DNA of 64,000 bases, taken from Myxococcales bacterium. Its GTDB lineage: Bacteria > Myxococcota_A > Polyangia > Haliangiales > Haliangiaceae. Position numbers and translations under genes: made by a program. This document shows, in pieces, positions 44,199 to 52,224 of this stretch (the stretch's first letter is position 1; every line of letters starts with the position of its first letter). The notes under the pieces are model-generated. The model searched no databases. It was not told the origin of the DNA and saw only the letters and a program-made list of their open reading frames with translations. The stretch is from assembly GCA_016720595.1 (NCBI GenBank), contig JADKKI010000002.1, positions 124,001 through 188,000 of the forward strand, in the 5' to 3' direction.

Positions 44199-47100
44199 TC
44201 AGGCGTCGTCGTCCAGATCCGCTGGCGAGTCGTCCTCGGCGTCGGGCTCCGGAGCGGGTTCCGTCACCGCGGCGAGCGCACCCCGGATCACCAGGCCGCG
44301 ATAGTCTTCCCGCGCGCCTGCCGCGAACAGCGCGCGCGCGAACGGCGACGCGGCTGCGGGGGCACCATCGATCACCTCGATCGCCAGCTCGCGGCGGCGC
44401 GCCTTCGCCGCGATTCGCCGCAGCCCCACCGCGAGCGCGAGCTCGATCGTCTCGTCGGGTAGCGGTGCCGTGGTGAACCGCTTCGCCTTGGGCTCGAGCC
44501 ACACGGCGAGGGCGCCGTCGACGAGGATCGCGGTGGCGCCGATGCGGCGCGCAGGCCGTGCATTCGGATCACGCAGCTCGGGCCACGGCAGGGCGCTGCC
44601 CCAGGCGTTGGCCGGATCGGTGGCGGCCAGCACGTCGACCCGTGCAGCCTGACCGCGCGGCGGCTCGCGCAACCGATCGATCGCGCCGGGCCAGGCGAAC
44701 TGCGCGCTCTCGAGCCCCTCGACGAAGTAGCCCCGGCGCACCGTGCCCGCATCCTCCATCGCGCGCAGCACGTCGCCCACCGCGGTGAACCCGCCGGCGA
44801 GCTCGTCGGCGCGTGCGGTGGCGCGCCCGGCGAAGCCCCAGCGCTCGAGGAGCGCGGTCGCGATCGCGTGGGCCCGTGCCGTGGCCGTGGGCGGCACCCC
44901 GAGCGAGCTGACCAGCGACCACCGGCCGCCGAACGTGGCGTGTGCGTTGGCCCGACGGGCGGTCGGAGCCGCGAGGGAGCGCAGCGGCGCGAACGTGTCG
45001 TTGGTGACCACGCCGGCCCACACCAGGTCCCACAGCGCACCGGTCACCTCTGCGCGCGAGGCCTTCGCCGCCAGCTCGATCGCGACGAGGAACGAGGCCC
45101 CGGTGGCGCGGAGGTGCGCCTCGATCGCGGCGTGGACCGGTGACGGCTGCGCCACCGGCTGCGGATCGGGCGCAAGCGCGAGCGCACGATCGCGCCGCAG
45201 CAGCACCACGCGCCCGTCCTTGGTGCCGAGTGCGCCTGCGCCGACCCACACCAGCTCGCCCGCGGCGCCGAGCTCGTCGAGCATGCGTGGGTGGTAGTCG
45301 AGGATGCGCGCAGGGAGGATCCGCTGCTCGAGCTCGCTGAACGACAGCGCCACGCCTTCGAGGCGGCGGATCGCATCGCGCAGCGCTCCGACGCCGCGGC
45401 GCGGTTGATCGAGGCCGTGCCAGCGCGGCACGAACGCGGCGAACGCCCGCGCGTCGACCGGCGCGACCTGTGCCCGCAGCTTGGCGAGCGTGCGGCGCCG
45501 GAGCTGGCGCAGCACCTCCGGGTCGCACGAGTCCTCGCGGGTGCCGCCGGGACGGAGCTGGCCACGCACGAGCTGCCCGCGCGCCTCGAGCAAGGCGAGC
45601 ACCGGCTCGAGCTGTGCCGGCGGCAGGCCCCAGCGCGCGGCCGGGGCGTCGGCGGTGAACGGCCCGTGGGTCCGGGCATGGCGCGCCACCAGGGATTCGA
45701 GCGAGCCAGTCGTGGGCTCGAGCAGCGCGGCCGGGAGACCCGCGGGCAGCTGCACGCCGAGTCCGTCGCGGTAGCGCGCGGCGTCCTCGGCGGCGAGAAA
45801 TCGATCGACGCCCGCGATCTGGACCGCCGCGATCCGCCGGCTCGCGAGCAACGTGCGCAGCGACCCGTCGAGGTCGGGGGCGACACACCGCGCCGCGAGC
45901 TCGTCGCGGGAGAGGTCGCCGAGGCGGCGGAGGAGGTCGTGGAGCTCGTCCGTGTCTCGCGCCTTGCGCTCCTCCACGAGCTGCTGCAGCTCCGCCTCGA
46001 CGTCGGCGAGGACGTCCGCATCGAGGAGATCGCGCAGCTCGCCGCCGCCGATCAGCTCGCGCAGGAGGCCGCGATCGAGCGTGAGCGCTTGCGCCTTGCG
46101 CTCGGCGATCGGCGCATCGCCCTCGTAGAGGAACGCGGCCACGTAGTCGAACACCAGCGACCTGGCGAACGGAGACGCGGCTTCGGTGATCGCCGGTTCG
46201 ATCCGGATCGCGCGAGAGCGGAGCTGACGGAGCACGTCCACCAGGGCCGGCACGTCGAAGATGTCGCGCAGCACCTCGCGATAGGTCTCGAGCGTGATCG
46301 GGAACGCGGGGAACCGGAGCGCCACGCTCATCAGCTGCTGCGCCCGCAGGCGTTGCGCCCACAGCGGCGTGCGCTGACCGGGGCGCCGACGGGGCAGCAG
46401 CAGCGCGCGTGCGGCGTTCTCGCGGAAGTGGCTCGCGAACACGCTGCTGCGCGCCAGCTCGTCGACCAGCGCGTTCTCCACCTCGTCGGGATCGGGGACC
46501 AGCTGATCATCGGTCGGCATCCGATCGCCATCGGCGAACCGCAGCGCGATGCCATCGTCCGTCCACAGCGGATGCACCGGATATCCGAGCTCGCCCTCGA
46601 GCTGCTTGGCGAGGACGAGCGCCCACGGCGCGTGGACGCGGCTGCCGAACGGCGACAGGATGCACACCCGCACGTCGCCGAGTTCGTCGCGGAACCGCTC
46701 GATCGTGATCGCGCGATCGGTGGGCACGCTGCCGGTCTGGGCGCGCTGATCGGCGAGATAGCCGATCAGGTTGTCGGTGGCGTGAGCATCGAGCTTGTAG
46801 TCCTCGGCCAGCCACGCGCGCGCCGCGCCGGCATCGCCCGCGAGCCGCGTATCGAGCTCGCGGCAGAACGCGCCGAGCGCTCGTCCGAGCTCGACGGGCC
46901 GCCCTGGACCTTCCCCGCGCCAGAACGGCATCTTCCCGGGCTCGCCCGGGGCCGGCGTCACGATCACGCGATCGCGCGTGATGTCCTCGATTCGCCAGGT
47001 CGTCGCACCGAGGATGAACGTCTCGCCTTTGCGGCTCTCTGCGACCATCTCCTCGTCGAGCTCGCCGACCCGTGGCCCGCCCACGCCCGCGTGCACGGCG

Positions 47101-48623
47101 TAGGTGCCGCGATCCGGAATCGTGCCGCCCGAGATCACGCTCAGCAGGCGCGCGCCCTTGCGGCCGACCAGCACATCGGTCTGCCGGTCCCAGGTCAGCC
47201 GCGGGCGCAGCTCCGCGAACTCGTCCGAGGGATAGCGCCCCGCGAGCATGTCGAGCACGCCCGTCAGAGCGGCCCGCGAGAGCTCGCGATAGCTCGCCGC
47301 CCGGCGGATCACGCGCTCGAGCTCCGCGACCGGCCAGGGATCCACGGCCACCATCGCCACGATCTGCTGCGCGAGCACGTCGAGGGCGCTGTCGGGGACG
47401 CGGATCGCCTCGACCTCGCCATCGAGGATCTTGCGCGCGATCACCGTGGCCTCGAGCAGGTCGCCGCGGAACTTCGGCAGGATGCGGCCGATGCTCGTCC
47501 CGCCGACCTGATGACCGGCACGCCCGATCCGCTGGAGCCCGCGCGACGCCGCGCCCGGCGATTCGACCTGGACCACCAGATCGACGATGCCCATGTCGAT
47601 GCCGAGCTCGAGCGAGCTGGTGGCGACGATGGCCCGAAGCCGGCCCGCCTTGAGCGCCTCCTCGATGTCCTGGCGCTGATGGCGCGCGACCGATCCATGA
47701 TGCGCGCGGACCAGCTCGGTGCCCTCCGGCACCACACCGGTCGCGATCGCGAGCTCGCTGAGCTGCTGACTCACGCGCTCTGCGAGCCGGCGCGAGTTGA
47801 CGAACACGATGGTCTGCCGGTGCGCGAGGATCAGCTCCAGCAGGCGCTGGTGGATCAGCGGCCACATCCCGCCGCCGTCTCGGCCGGCGGTGCCCGGGTT
47901 GTCCATCTCGGGGGCAGGGACGATGATCTGGAGATCGAGCGCCGGGCGGGCGCTGGCATCCACGATCTCGACCGGACGGTCCCCTCCCAGATATCGAGCC
48001 ACTTCCGTAAGTGGACGTTGGGTGGCGGACAGGCCGATCCGCTGCGGATCTGGGTTGCCGGCCGCGGTCACGAGGTGGCTGAGTCGCTCGAGCGAGAGCG
48101 CGAGGTGAATCCCGCGCTTGGTGGGCGCGAGCGCGTGGATCTCGTCGACGATGATGGTGTCCACGCAGGTCAGCCGCTCGCGCTGGCGACCGGCGAGCAT
48201 GAGGTAGAGCGACTCGGGCGTGGTGATCAGGATCTGGCCGGGATCCTTGCGCTGTCGCTCGCGGTCCTTCGGCGAGGTGTCGCCGGTGCGCACGTCGACC
48301 CGGATCTGGGTGGCCGCGCCGAGCCGCTGGAGCCCCGCGAGCGGCGCCCGCAGGTTGCGCTCCACGTCGTACGCGAGCGCCTTGATCGGCGAGACATAGA
48401 CCACCCGGGTGCCGGCGGCTGCCGGCGCCTCGGCGAGCCGATCGAGGCACCACAGGAACGCCGCGAGCGTCTTGCCGCTGCCGGTGGGCGCGAGCATCAG
48501 CGTGTGCTGGCCTCCGGCGATCTGGGCCCAGCCGCGGATCTGAACCGGCGTGGCGCCGGGGAAGCTCTGCGCGAACCAGGCCCGGGTCGCGGCGCCGAAC
48601 AGCGCCAGGGGATCAGCGGCCAC
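44199..48623 (-). CDS. lhr: Large ATP-dependent DNA helicase Lhr
   Basis: This 1,474-residue superfamily 2 helicase has the length and order of bacterial full-length Lhr, an ATP-dependent 3'-5' helicase linked to DNA repair. It begins with the Q-type lead-in GATPVQIRGWAQIAGGQHTL, then Walker A APTGSGKT (45-52), motif Ia VSPIKAL, VDEIHAL (motif II) and LSATQRP (motif III). Domain 2 follows with FVNSRRLAERVSQQL, ATSSLELGID (motif V) and LQRIGRAGHQ (motif VI). Winged-helix and Lhr-specific domains (including YPVHPLWTDDGIALR) follow, and a long C-terminal extension ends in acidic residues. No frameshift is seen. The start is GTG 48623. It lies 28 nt upstream of the MBL gene on the same strand. 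Confidence 0.92.
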   Translation of the reverse strand: MAADPLALFGAATRAWFAQSFPGATPVQIRGWAQIAGGQHTLMLAPTGSGKTLAAFLWCLDRLAEAPAAAGTRVVYVSPIKALAYDVERNLRAPLAGLQRLGAATQIRVDVRTGDTSPKDRERQRKDPGQILITTPESLYLMLAGRQRERLTCVDTIIVDEIHALAPTKRGIHLALSLERLSHLVTAAGNPDPQRIGLSATQRPLTEVARYLGGDRPVEIVDASARPALDLQIIVPAPEMDNPGTAGRDGGGMWPLIHQRLLELILAHRQTIVFVNSRRLAERVSQQLSELAIATGVVPEGTELVRAHHGSVARHQRQDIEEALKAGRLRAIVATSSLELGIDMGIVDLVVQVESPGAASRGLQRIGRAGHQVGGTSIGRILPKFRGDLLEATVIARKILDGEVEAIRVPDSALDVLAQQIVAMVAVDPWPVAELERVIRRAASYRELSRAALTGVLDMLAGRYPSDEFAELRPRLTWDRQTDVLVGRKGARLLSVISGGTIPDRGTYAVHAGVGGPRVGELDEEMVAESRKGETFILGATTWRIEDITRDRVIVTPAPGEPGKMPFWRGEGPGRPVELGRALGAFCRELDTRLAGDAGAARAWLAEDYKLDAHATDNLIGYLADQRAQTGSVPTDRAITIERFRDELGDVRVCILSPFGSRVHAPWALVLAKQLEGELGYPVHPLWTDDGIALRFADGDRMPTDDQLVPDPDEVENALVDELARSSVFASHFRENAARALLLPRRRPGQRTPLWAQRLRAQQLMSVALRFPAFPITLETYREVLRDIFDVPALVDVLRQLRSRAIRIEPAITEAASPFARSLVFDYVAAFLYEGDAPIAERKAQALTLDRGLLRELIGGGELRDLLDADVLADVEAELQQLVEERKARDTDELHDLLRRLGDLSRDELAARCVAPDLDGSLRTLLASRRIAAVQIAGVDRFLAAEDAARYRDGLGVQLPAGLPAALLEPTTGSLESLVARHARTHGPFTADAPAARWGLPPAQLEPVLALLEARGQLVRGQLRPGGTREDSCDPEVLRQLRRRTLAKLRAQVAPVDARAFAAFVPRWHGLDQPRRGVGALRDAIRRLEGVALSFSELEQRILPARILDYHPRMLDELGAAGELVWVGAGALGTKDGRVVLLRRDRALALAPDPQPVAQPSPVHAAIEAHLRATGASFLVAIELAAKASRAEVTGALWDLVWAGVVTNDTFAPLRSLAAPTARRANAHATFGGRWSLVSSLGVPPTATARAHAIATALLERWGFAGRATARADELAGGFTAVGDVLRAMEDAGTVRRGYFVEGLESAQFAWPGAIDRLREPPRGQAARVDVLAATDPANAWGSALPWPELRDPNARPARRIGATAILVDGALAVWLEPKAKRFTTAPLPDETIELALAVGLRRIAAKARRRELAIEVIDGAPAAASPFARALFAAGAREDYRGLVIRGALAAVTEPAPEPDAEDDSPADLDDDA

Positions 48624-48662
48624 GGGCGACCTTAGCGCAGCCGCGGCACAGCGGAGCGAGAG

Positions 48663-49064
48663 CTACCCGCGCCGTACGAACCGCGGCGTCATCAGCCACT
48701 CCAGGAACTGACCAACCCCGAGATCGAGCGCCCGGGACAGCCGGGCCGAGACGTGCTCGGAACCGGGCAGGTGGTTGGTCCCCGTGTCGATCACGTTGGC
48801 GTCCGAGCTGCCGGGCGGCCGGATCCAGATCCCATACGGCCACGGCTGGGCATCACCATGCGGGCCTGGATCGATCACCACCGCCGCGGACGGCTGCCCG
48901 GTGACGCCGCGATAGGTCTGCGCCGCGCGGGCCGGCGGTGTCCACGGCTCGACCTCGATGGTCTTGCTGGGCCCGAGCGGGATCCGGACCTTGGCGCCGG
49001 GCGCCGGCGCAGGGTTCGCCATCGCCAACCCGGACATCAGCATCAGGACGCCGAACAGCCGCAT
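48663..49064 (-). CDS. Small exported protein of unknown function, 133 aa
   Basis: The product starts with MRLFGVLMLMSGLAMANPAP, a short but good Sec signal peptide. The mature part is Pro-rich with few cysteines; the segment LGPSKTIEVEPWTPPARAAQ and the phrase PWPYGIWIRPPGSSDANVID are distinctive but unrecognised. The C-terminus ends LGVGQFLEWLMTPRFVRRG. It lies 39 nt upstream of lhr on the same strand. A palindrome around GAATTC, CCCGG-AATTC-CCGGG (49088-49102), lies about 25 bp upstream of its ATG. Function is unknown. Confidence 0.62.
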   Translation of the reverse strand: MRLFGVLMLMSGLAMANPAPAPGAKVRIPLGPSKTIEVEPWTPPARAAQTYRGVTGQPSAAVVIDPGPHGDAQPWPYGIWIRPPGSSDANVIDTGTNHLPGSEHVSARLSRALDLGVGQFLEWLMTPRFVRRG

Positions 49065-49514
49065 GTTCGAGCAACCAGACCCCAGCGCCCGGAATTCCCG
49101 GGGTTACACACCCTGGAGTTGACATAACACTGATTCTGCGACGTGACTCCTGAATCAAAGGGGCACCCGCCCGGGGGCCGATCCTGTACTACCGAAGGCA
49201 TGGGCATGTTCGACGACCGCAGCCGCCTGCCAGCCGTGCCGTCCAGCTTGGACGGGCGGACTTGGCCAAAGTTCTCCGACCTTGCTTCCTGGCTTCCTGG
49301 CTTTGATCTCTGGGCGCGCCCGGATCAAGCCGCCCCGACCAAGATCAGTTCGGGACGTTCTGCAAGCCGCTCTTCCGATCGACGACGCCGCCGTTGTGGT
49401 CTTCGGCCGGGTTGGTCTGCGGTGCGCTCGGTGCGCTCGGTGCGCTCTTCCACACGCGGCAGCGCCCTGGCGGTTCGATGCTGACTTATCGAAGTGCTGG
49501 GCGAACTTGGCGGG
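49065..49514. other. 450-bp gap without a convincing gene
   Basis: This is the longest apparently non-coding stretch in the window. Open frames exist (for example plus strand 49143-49484) but show low-complexity Arg/Ser-rich products without family similarity. Short tandem repeats lie at 49284-49303 and 49421-49447. A 14-nt string, CCGCTCTTCCGATC (49367-49380), resembles the end of an Illumina primer. The gap lies between the divergent-facing 5' end of the small exported protein and the 3' end of the Hsp70 gene. Confidence 0.5.
49421..49447. repeat. Three perfect 9-bp tandem repeats
   Basis: GGTGCGCTC is repeated three times without change. It lies in the non-coding gap 68 bp downstream of the Hsp70 stop codon. 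A looser array, GCTTCCTG twice plus GCTT, lies at 49284-49303. Confidence 0.8.
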
Positions 49515-51077
49515 CTACTGGTGCTGCTGCGAGCCGAGCCGGTTGCCGAGCCGCGCGATCTCTTCCGCGGTGAGCCCGCTCGCCGCCTCGATCGTCACGC
49601 TCGCGGCCTGCCCGGTCCCGATCTCTGCCGCAGCGATCTCGAGGATCCCGTCGGCGTCCATCGTGAAGCTGACCTCGACCTTGGTCTGCCCACGCGGCGC
49701 CGCCCGCAGATCGCCGAGCACGAACCGGCCGAGCCGGCGGTTGCGCGACGCGGCGTCGTGCTCGCCTTGATAGATCTCGATCGCGACGAACGTCTGGTTG
49801 TCCTCGGTCGTCGCGAATACCTTCTTGGCGCGCGTGGGAATGCTGGTGTTCGCGGAGATCACGACCGACATCTTGTCGCCCGCGACCTTCACGCCCATGT
49901 TGTGCGGCGTCACGTCGAGGAGCACCACCTCCTGGAGCTCGCCGCCCATGATCCCGGAGTGCACCGCGGCGCCCATCGCGACGATCTCGTCGGGGTTGAC
50001 GCCCTTGCTCGGCGGCTTGCCGAAGATCGAGACCGCCCGCTCCTGGACCGCCGGCATCCGCGACATGCCGCCGACCAGCAGCACCTGATCGATGTCGGCC
50101 GGCGTGCAGTGCGCATCCGCGAGCGCCCTCGTGCACGGCGCCTCGAGCCGATCGAGCAGCGCCTTGCAGGCCCGCTCGAGCTGGCCGCGATCGATCTCGC
50201 GCATCAGGTGGATCGGACCCGCGGAGCCCGCCGCGATGAACGGCAGGTTGACGTCGGTGGTCATCGCGGACGACAGCTCGATCTTCGCCCGCTCCGCGGC
50301 CTCCTTGAGCCGCTGCAGTGCGACCGAGTCCGTGCGCAGGTTCATCCCATGCTCGGCCTGAAAGTCATCGGCGAGCAGATCGATGATCACGCGGTCGAAG
50401 TCGTCGCCGCCGAGCGTGGTGTCGCCGTAGGTGGCGAGCACCTCGAACACCCCGTTCTCGATCGCGAGGATCGAGATATCGAACGTGCCGCCGCCCAGAT
50501 CGAACACGGCGAGCCGCTGGTTGTGCTGATGGTGGACACCGTATGCGAGCGCCGCCGCCGTCGGCTCGTTGAGGATCGCGCGAACCGTGAGGCCGGCGAT
50601 CGCCCCGGCGTCCTTGGTCGCCTGGCGCTGGACGTCATCGAAGTACGCGGGGACCGTGACCACCGCCTCGGTGATCGTCTCGCCGATGTAGTCCTCCGCC
50701 ACGCGCTTCATCTTCGCGAGCACGTGCGCGGAGATCTCCTGGGGAGACCGCGGAGTGCCCGCGATGTCGACCCAGGCATCGCCGTTCTTCGCGGCGACGA
50801 TCGTGTACGGCAGCCGGGTCGCGACGTCCTGGATGTTCCGTTCCTGCGCCTTGCGCCCGATCAACCGCTTCGCCCCGAACACGGTGCGCTGCGGGTTGGT
50901 CACCATCTGCCGCTTGCTCGCGGCGCCGACGACGACATCACCATCCGCGTTCCACGACACCATCGATGGTGTCGTTCGCCCGCCTTCCTGGTTATGGATG
51001 ACGGTCGCCTCGCCGCCTTCGAGCACCGCCACACACGAGTTGGTGGTGCCTAGATCAATCCCGATGACGCGGCCCAT
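49515..51077 (-). CDS. Hsp70-family protein lacking the C-terminal lid
   Basis: The product is 520 residues. The ATPase domain is complete: GIDLGTTNSCVAV (phosphate 1), VPAYFDDVQRQATKDAG, FDLGGGTFDISIL (phosphate 2), NEPTAAALAYG and VLLVGGMSRMPAV. The linker region is VVLLDVTP and the substrate-binding beta sandwich follows (SIPTRAKKVFATTEDNQTFV). The protein ends at SGLTAEEIARLGNRLGSQQHQ, right where DnaK's helical lid (about 100 residues) would begin. It is therefore a truncated paralogue, not the housekeeping DnaK. No lid-like sequence is seen in other frames downstream. It is the last gene of a six-gene block and follows the J-like gene after 19 nt. Confidence 0.9.
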   Translation of the reverse strand: MGRVIGIDLGTTNSCVAVLEGGEATVIHNQEGGRTTPSMVSWNADGDVVVGAASKRQMVTNPQRTVFGAKRLIGRKAQERNIQDVATRLPYTIVAAKNGDAWVDIAGTPRSPQEISAHVLAKMKRVAEDYIGETITEAVVTVPAYFDDVQRQATKDAGAIAGLTVRAILNEPTAAALAYGVHHQHNQRLAVFDLGGGTFDISILAIENGVFEVLATYGDTTLGGDDFDRVIIDLLADDFQAEHGMNLRTDSVALQRLKEAAERAKIELSSAMTTDVNLPFIAAGSAGPIHLMREIDRGQLERACKALLDRLEAPCTRALADAHCTPADIDQVLLVGGMSRMPAVQERAVSIFGKPPSKGVNPDEIVAMGAAVHSGIMGGELQEVVLLDVTPHNMGVKVAGDKMSVVISANTSIPTRAKKVFATTEDNQTFVAIEIYQGEHDAASRNRRLGRFVLGDLRAAPRGQTKVEVSFTMDADGILEIAAAEIGTGQAASVTIEAASGLTAEEIARLGNRLGSQQHQ

Positions 51078-51096
51078 CGCTCAACGACCAGTATAC

Positions 51097-52224
51097 CTAT
51101 CTTCGGCCCCTGATCAGCTCGGTGAGCGCGGTCTTGGCGAGCTGGAGCCCGGGATCGAGCATCAGCGCCTCGTTGAGCTCGACGCGAGCCTCGTCGATCC
51201 GCTTGTCCTGTTGCGCCGCCCGCCCCTTCGCGTAGGCGAGCAGCGACTTGTAGCGCGTCGATTGCGGTGCCCGGGCCACCAGCGTCTCGAGCGCGACCCG
51301 CGCCGCAGCGAGCTGGTCCTGTGCAAATAGCTCGAAGATCGGGGCCAGCTCGCGCTCGACGGGTGCCGCCGTCGTCGGCCGTGCGGGACCGGAAGCAGGC
51401 GCCGAACCGGGCCCGGTTGGAGCCAGCGGGCGTGCGCCGGACTGGGTCCCTGCGCGCACCACCGACGGTGGCTGCGGTGATGGCGCCGCGAGCCGAGTTG
51501 GCGGCGAAGGCTGGCCGGGGCGGCTCGGAGCCGCTGGGCGCATCGGCAACGGCTGGGTGGTCTGATGCTCGCCGGTCCGCACGGCGGGCGGATTCGGTCG
51601 GAGCCCGGCGCTCGGCGTTCCCGGGCCAGACATTCCTGGGCGCGTGGTCCCCGTGCGCGTGGTTGGCGTGGTCGGCGTGATTGGCGTCGTTGGCCCTGCG
51701 CCCGAGCGCGGGACCACCGGAGATGGCGCGGTCGGCGGCCGCGGAGGCTGAGGGCTGGTCGGTGGTCGAAACCCGCCAGTCCCCGTCGCGCCACCCTGTG
51801 GCCTGTCCGGCTGGGTCTGCGCGGGCTGGGGGTGGGCCTGGGTGGATCCCGTCCCCGACGGTCCGCGTGTCACGACCGGGATCGCACTGCCTGGACGTGG
51901 AGCGGGCGGCTTCACCGCCGGGCGCGCGAGGTTCTCGTGCGCCGCGCGCAGCATCAAGAACACCTCGTTCGCGAGCCGCTGGATGTCGTTCGCCATCCGC
52001 CCGAACCGGGCCGGATGAAATTGCTTGGTCCTCGTCAGGAACGCGCTGCGGATGTCGGCCGCTGTCGCGCTCGGGATCAACCCCAGCGCTTCGTACGGAT
52101 CACGACTCAGCAGGTCCTGCATGTCGAGCAAGGCCTGGCGCGCACGCAGCTCTTCGTTCCCCACCAGCTGTTGATCGTATCGAGATCCGTGGACGGACGC
52201 CATCCCACGATTGGTCAGGCTCAC
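51097..52224 (-). CDS. J-domain-like protein with HPA in place of HPD, Pro-rich linker and TPR-like end
   Basis: The product is 375 residues. Residues about 42-100 follow the J-domain pattern (DPYEALGLIPSATAADIRSA, then FLTRTKQFHPARFGRMAND). The conserved HPD tripeptide that triggers Hsp70 ATP hydrolysis reads HPA (70-72). About 200 residues of Pro/Thr/Ser/Gly low complexity follow, then a helical TPR-like C-terminus (LAPIFELFAQDQLAAARVAL, AYAKGRAAQQDKRIDEARVE). The GTG at 52224 overlaps the kinase stop by 4 nt (GTGA), and the Hsp70 gene follows after 19 nt, so partnership with that Hsp70 is likely. Whether it can stimulate ATPase activity without the Asp is doubtful. ATG 52203 is an alternative start. 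Confidence 0.78.
   Translation of the reverse strand: MSLTNRGMASVHGSRYDQQLVGNEELRARQALLDMQDLLSRDPYEALGLIPSATAADIRSAFLTRTKQFHPARFGRMANDIQRLANEVFLMLRAAHENLARPAVKPPAPRPGSAIPVVTRGPSGTGSTQAHPQPAQTQPDRPQGGATGTGGFRPPTSPQPPRPPTAPSPVVPRSGAGPTTPITPTTPTTRTGTTRPGMSGPGTPSAGLRPNPPAVRTGEHQTTQPLPMRPAAPSRPGQPSPPTRLAAPSPQPPSVVRAGTQSGARPLAPTGPGSAPASGPARPTTAAPVERELAPIFELFAQDQLAAARVALETLVARAPQSTRYKSLLAYAKGRAAQQDKRIDEARVELNEALMLDPGLQLAKTALTELIRGRR

Noticed and set aside
45291-48635. 1,114-codon plus-strand frame opposite lhr
   Set aside because: It is the complement of conserved Lhr codons in a GC-rich genome; no domain or ribosome binding site supports it.
49143-49484. 113-codon plus-strand frame in the intergenic gap
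   Set aside because: The product is Arg/Ser-rich with VRS repeats caused by the 9-bp tandem array; no ribosome binding site or family similarity, so I do not list it as a gene.
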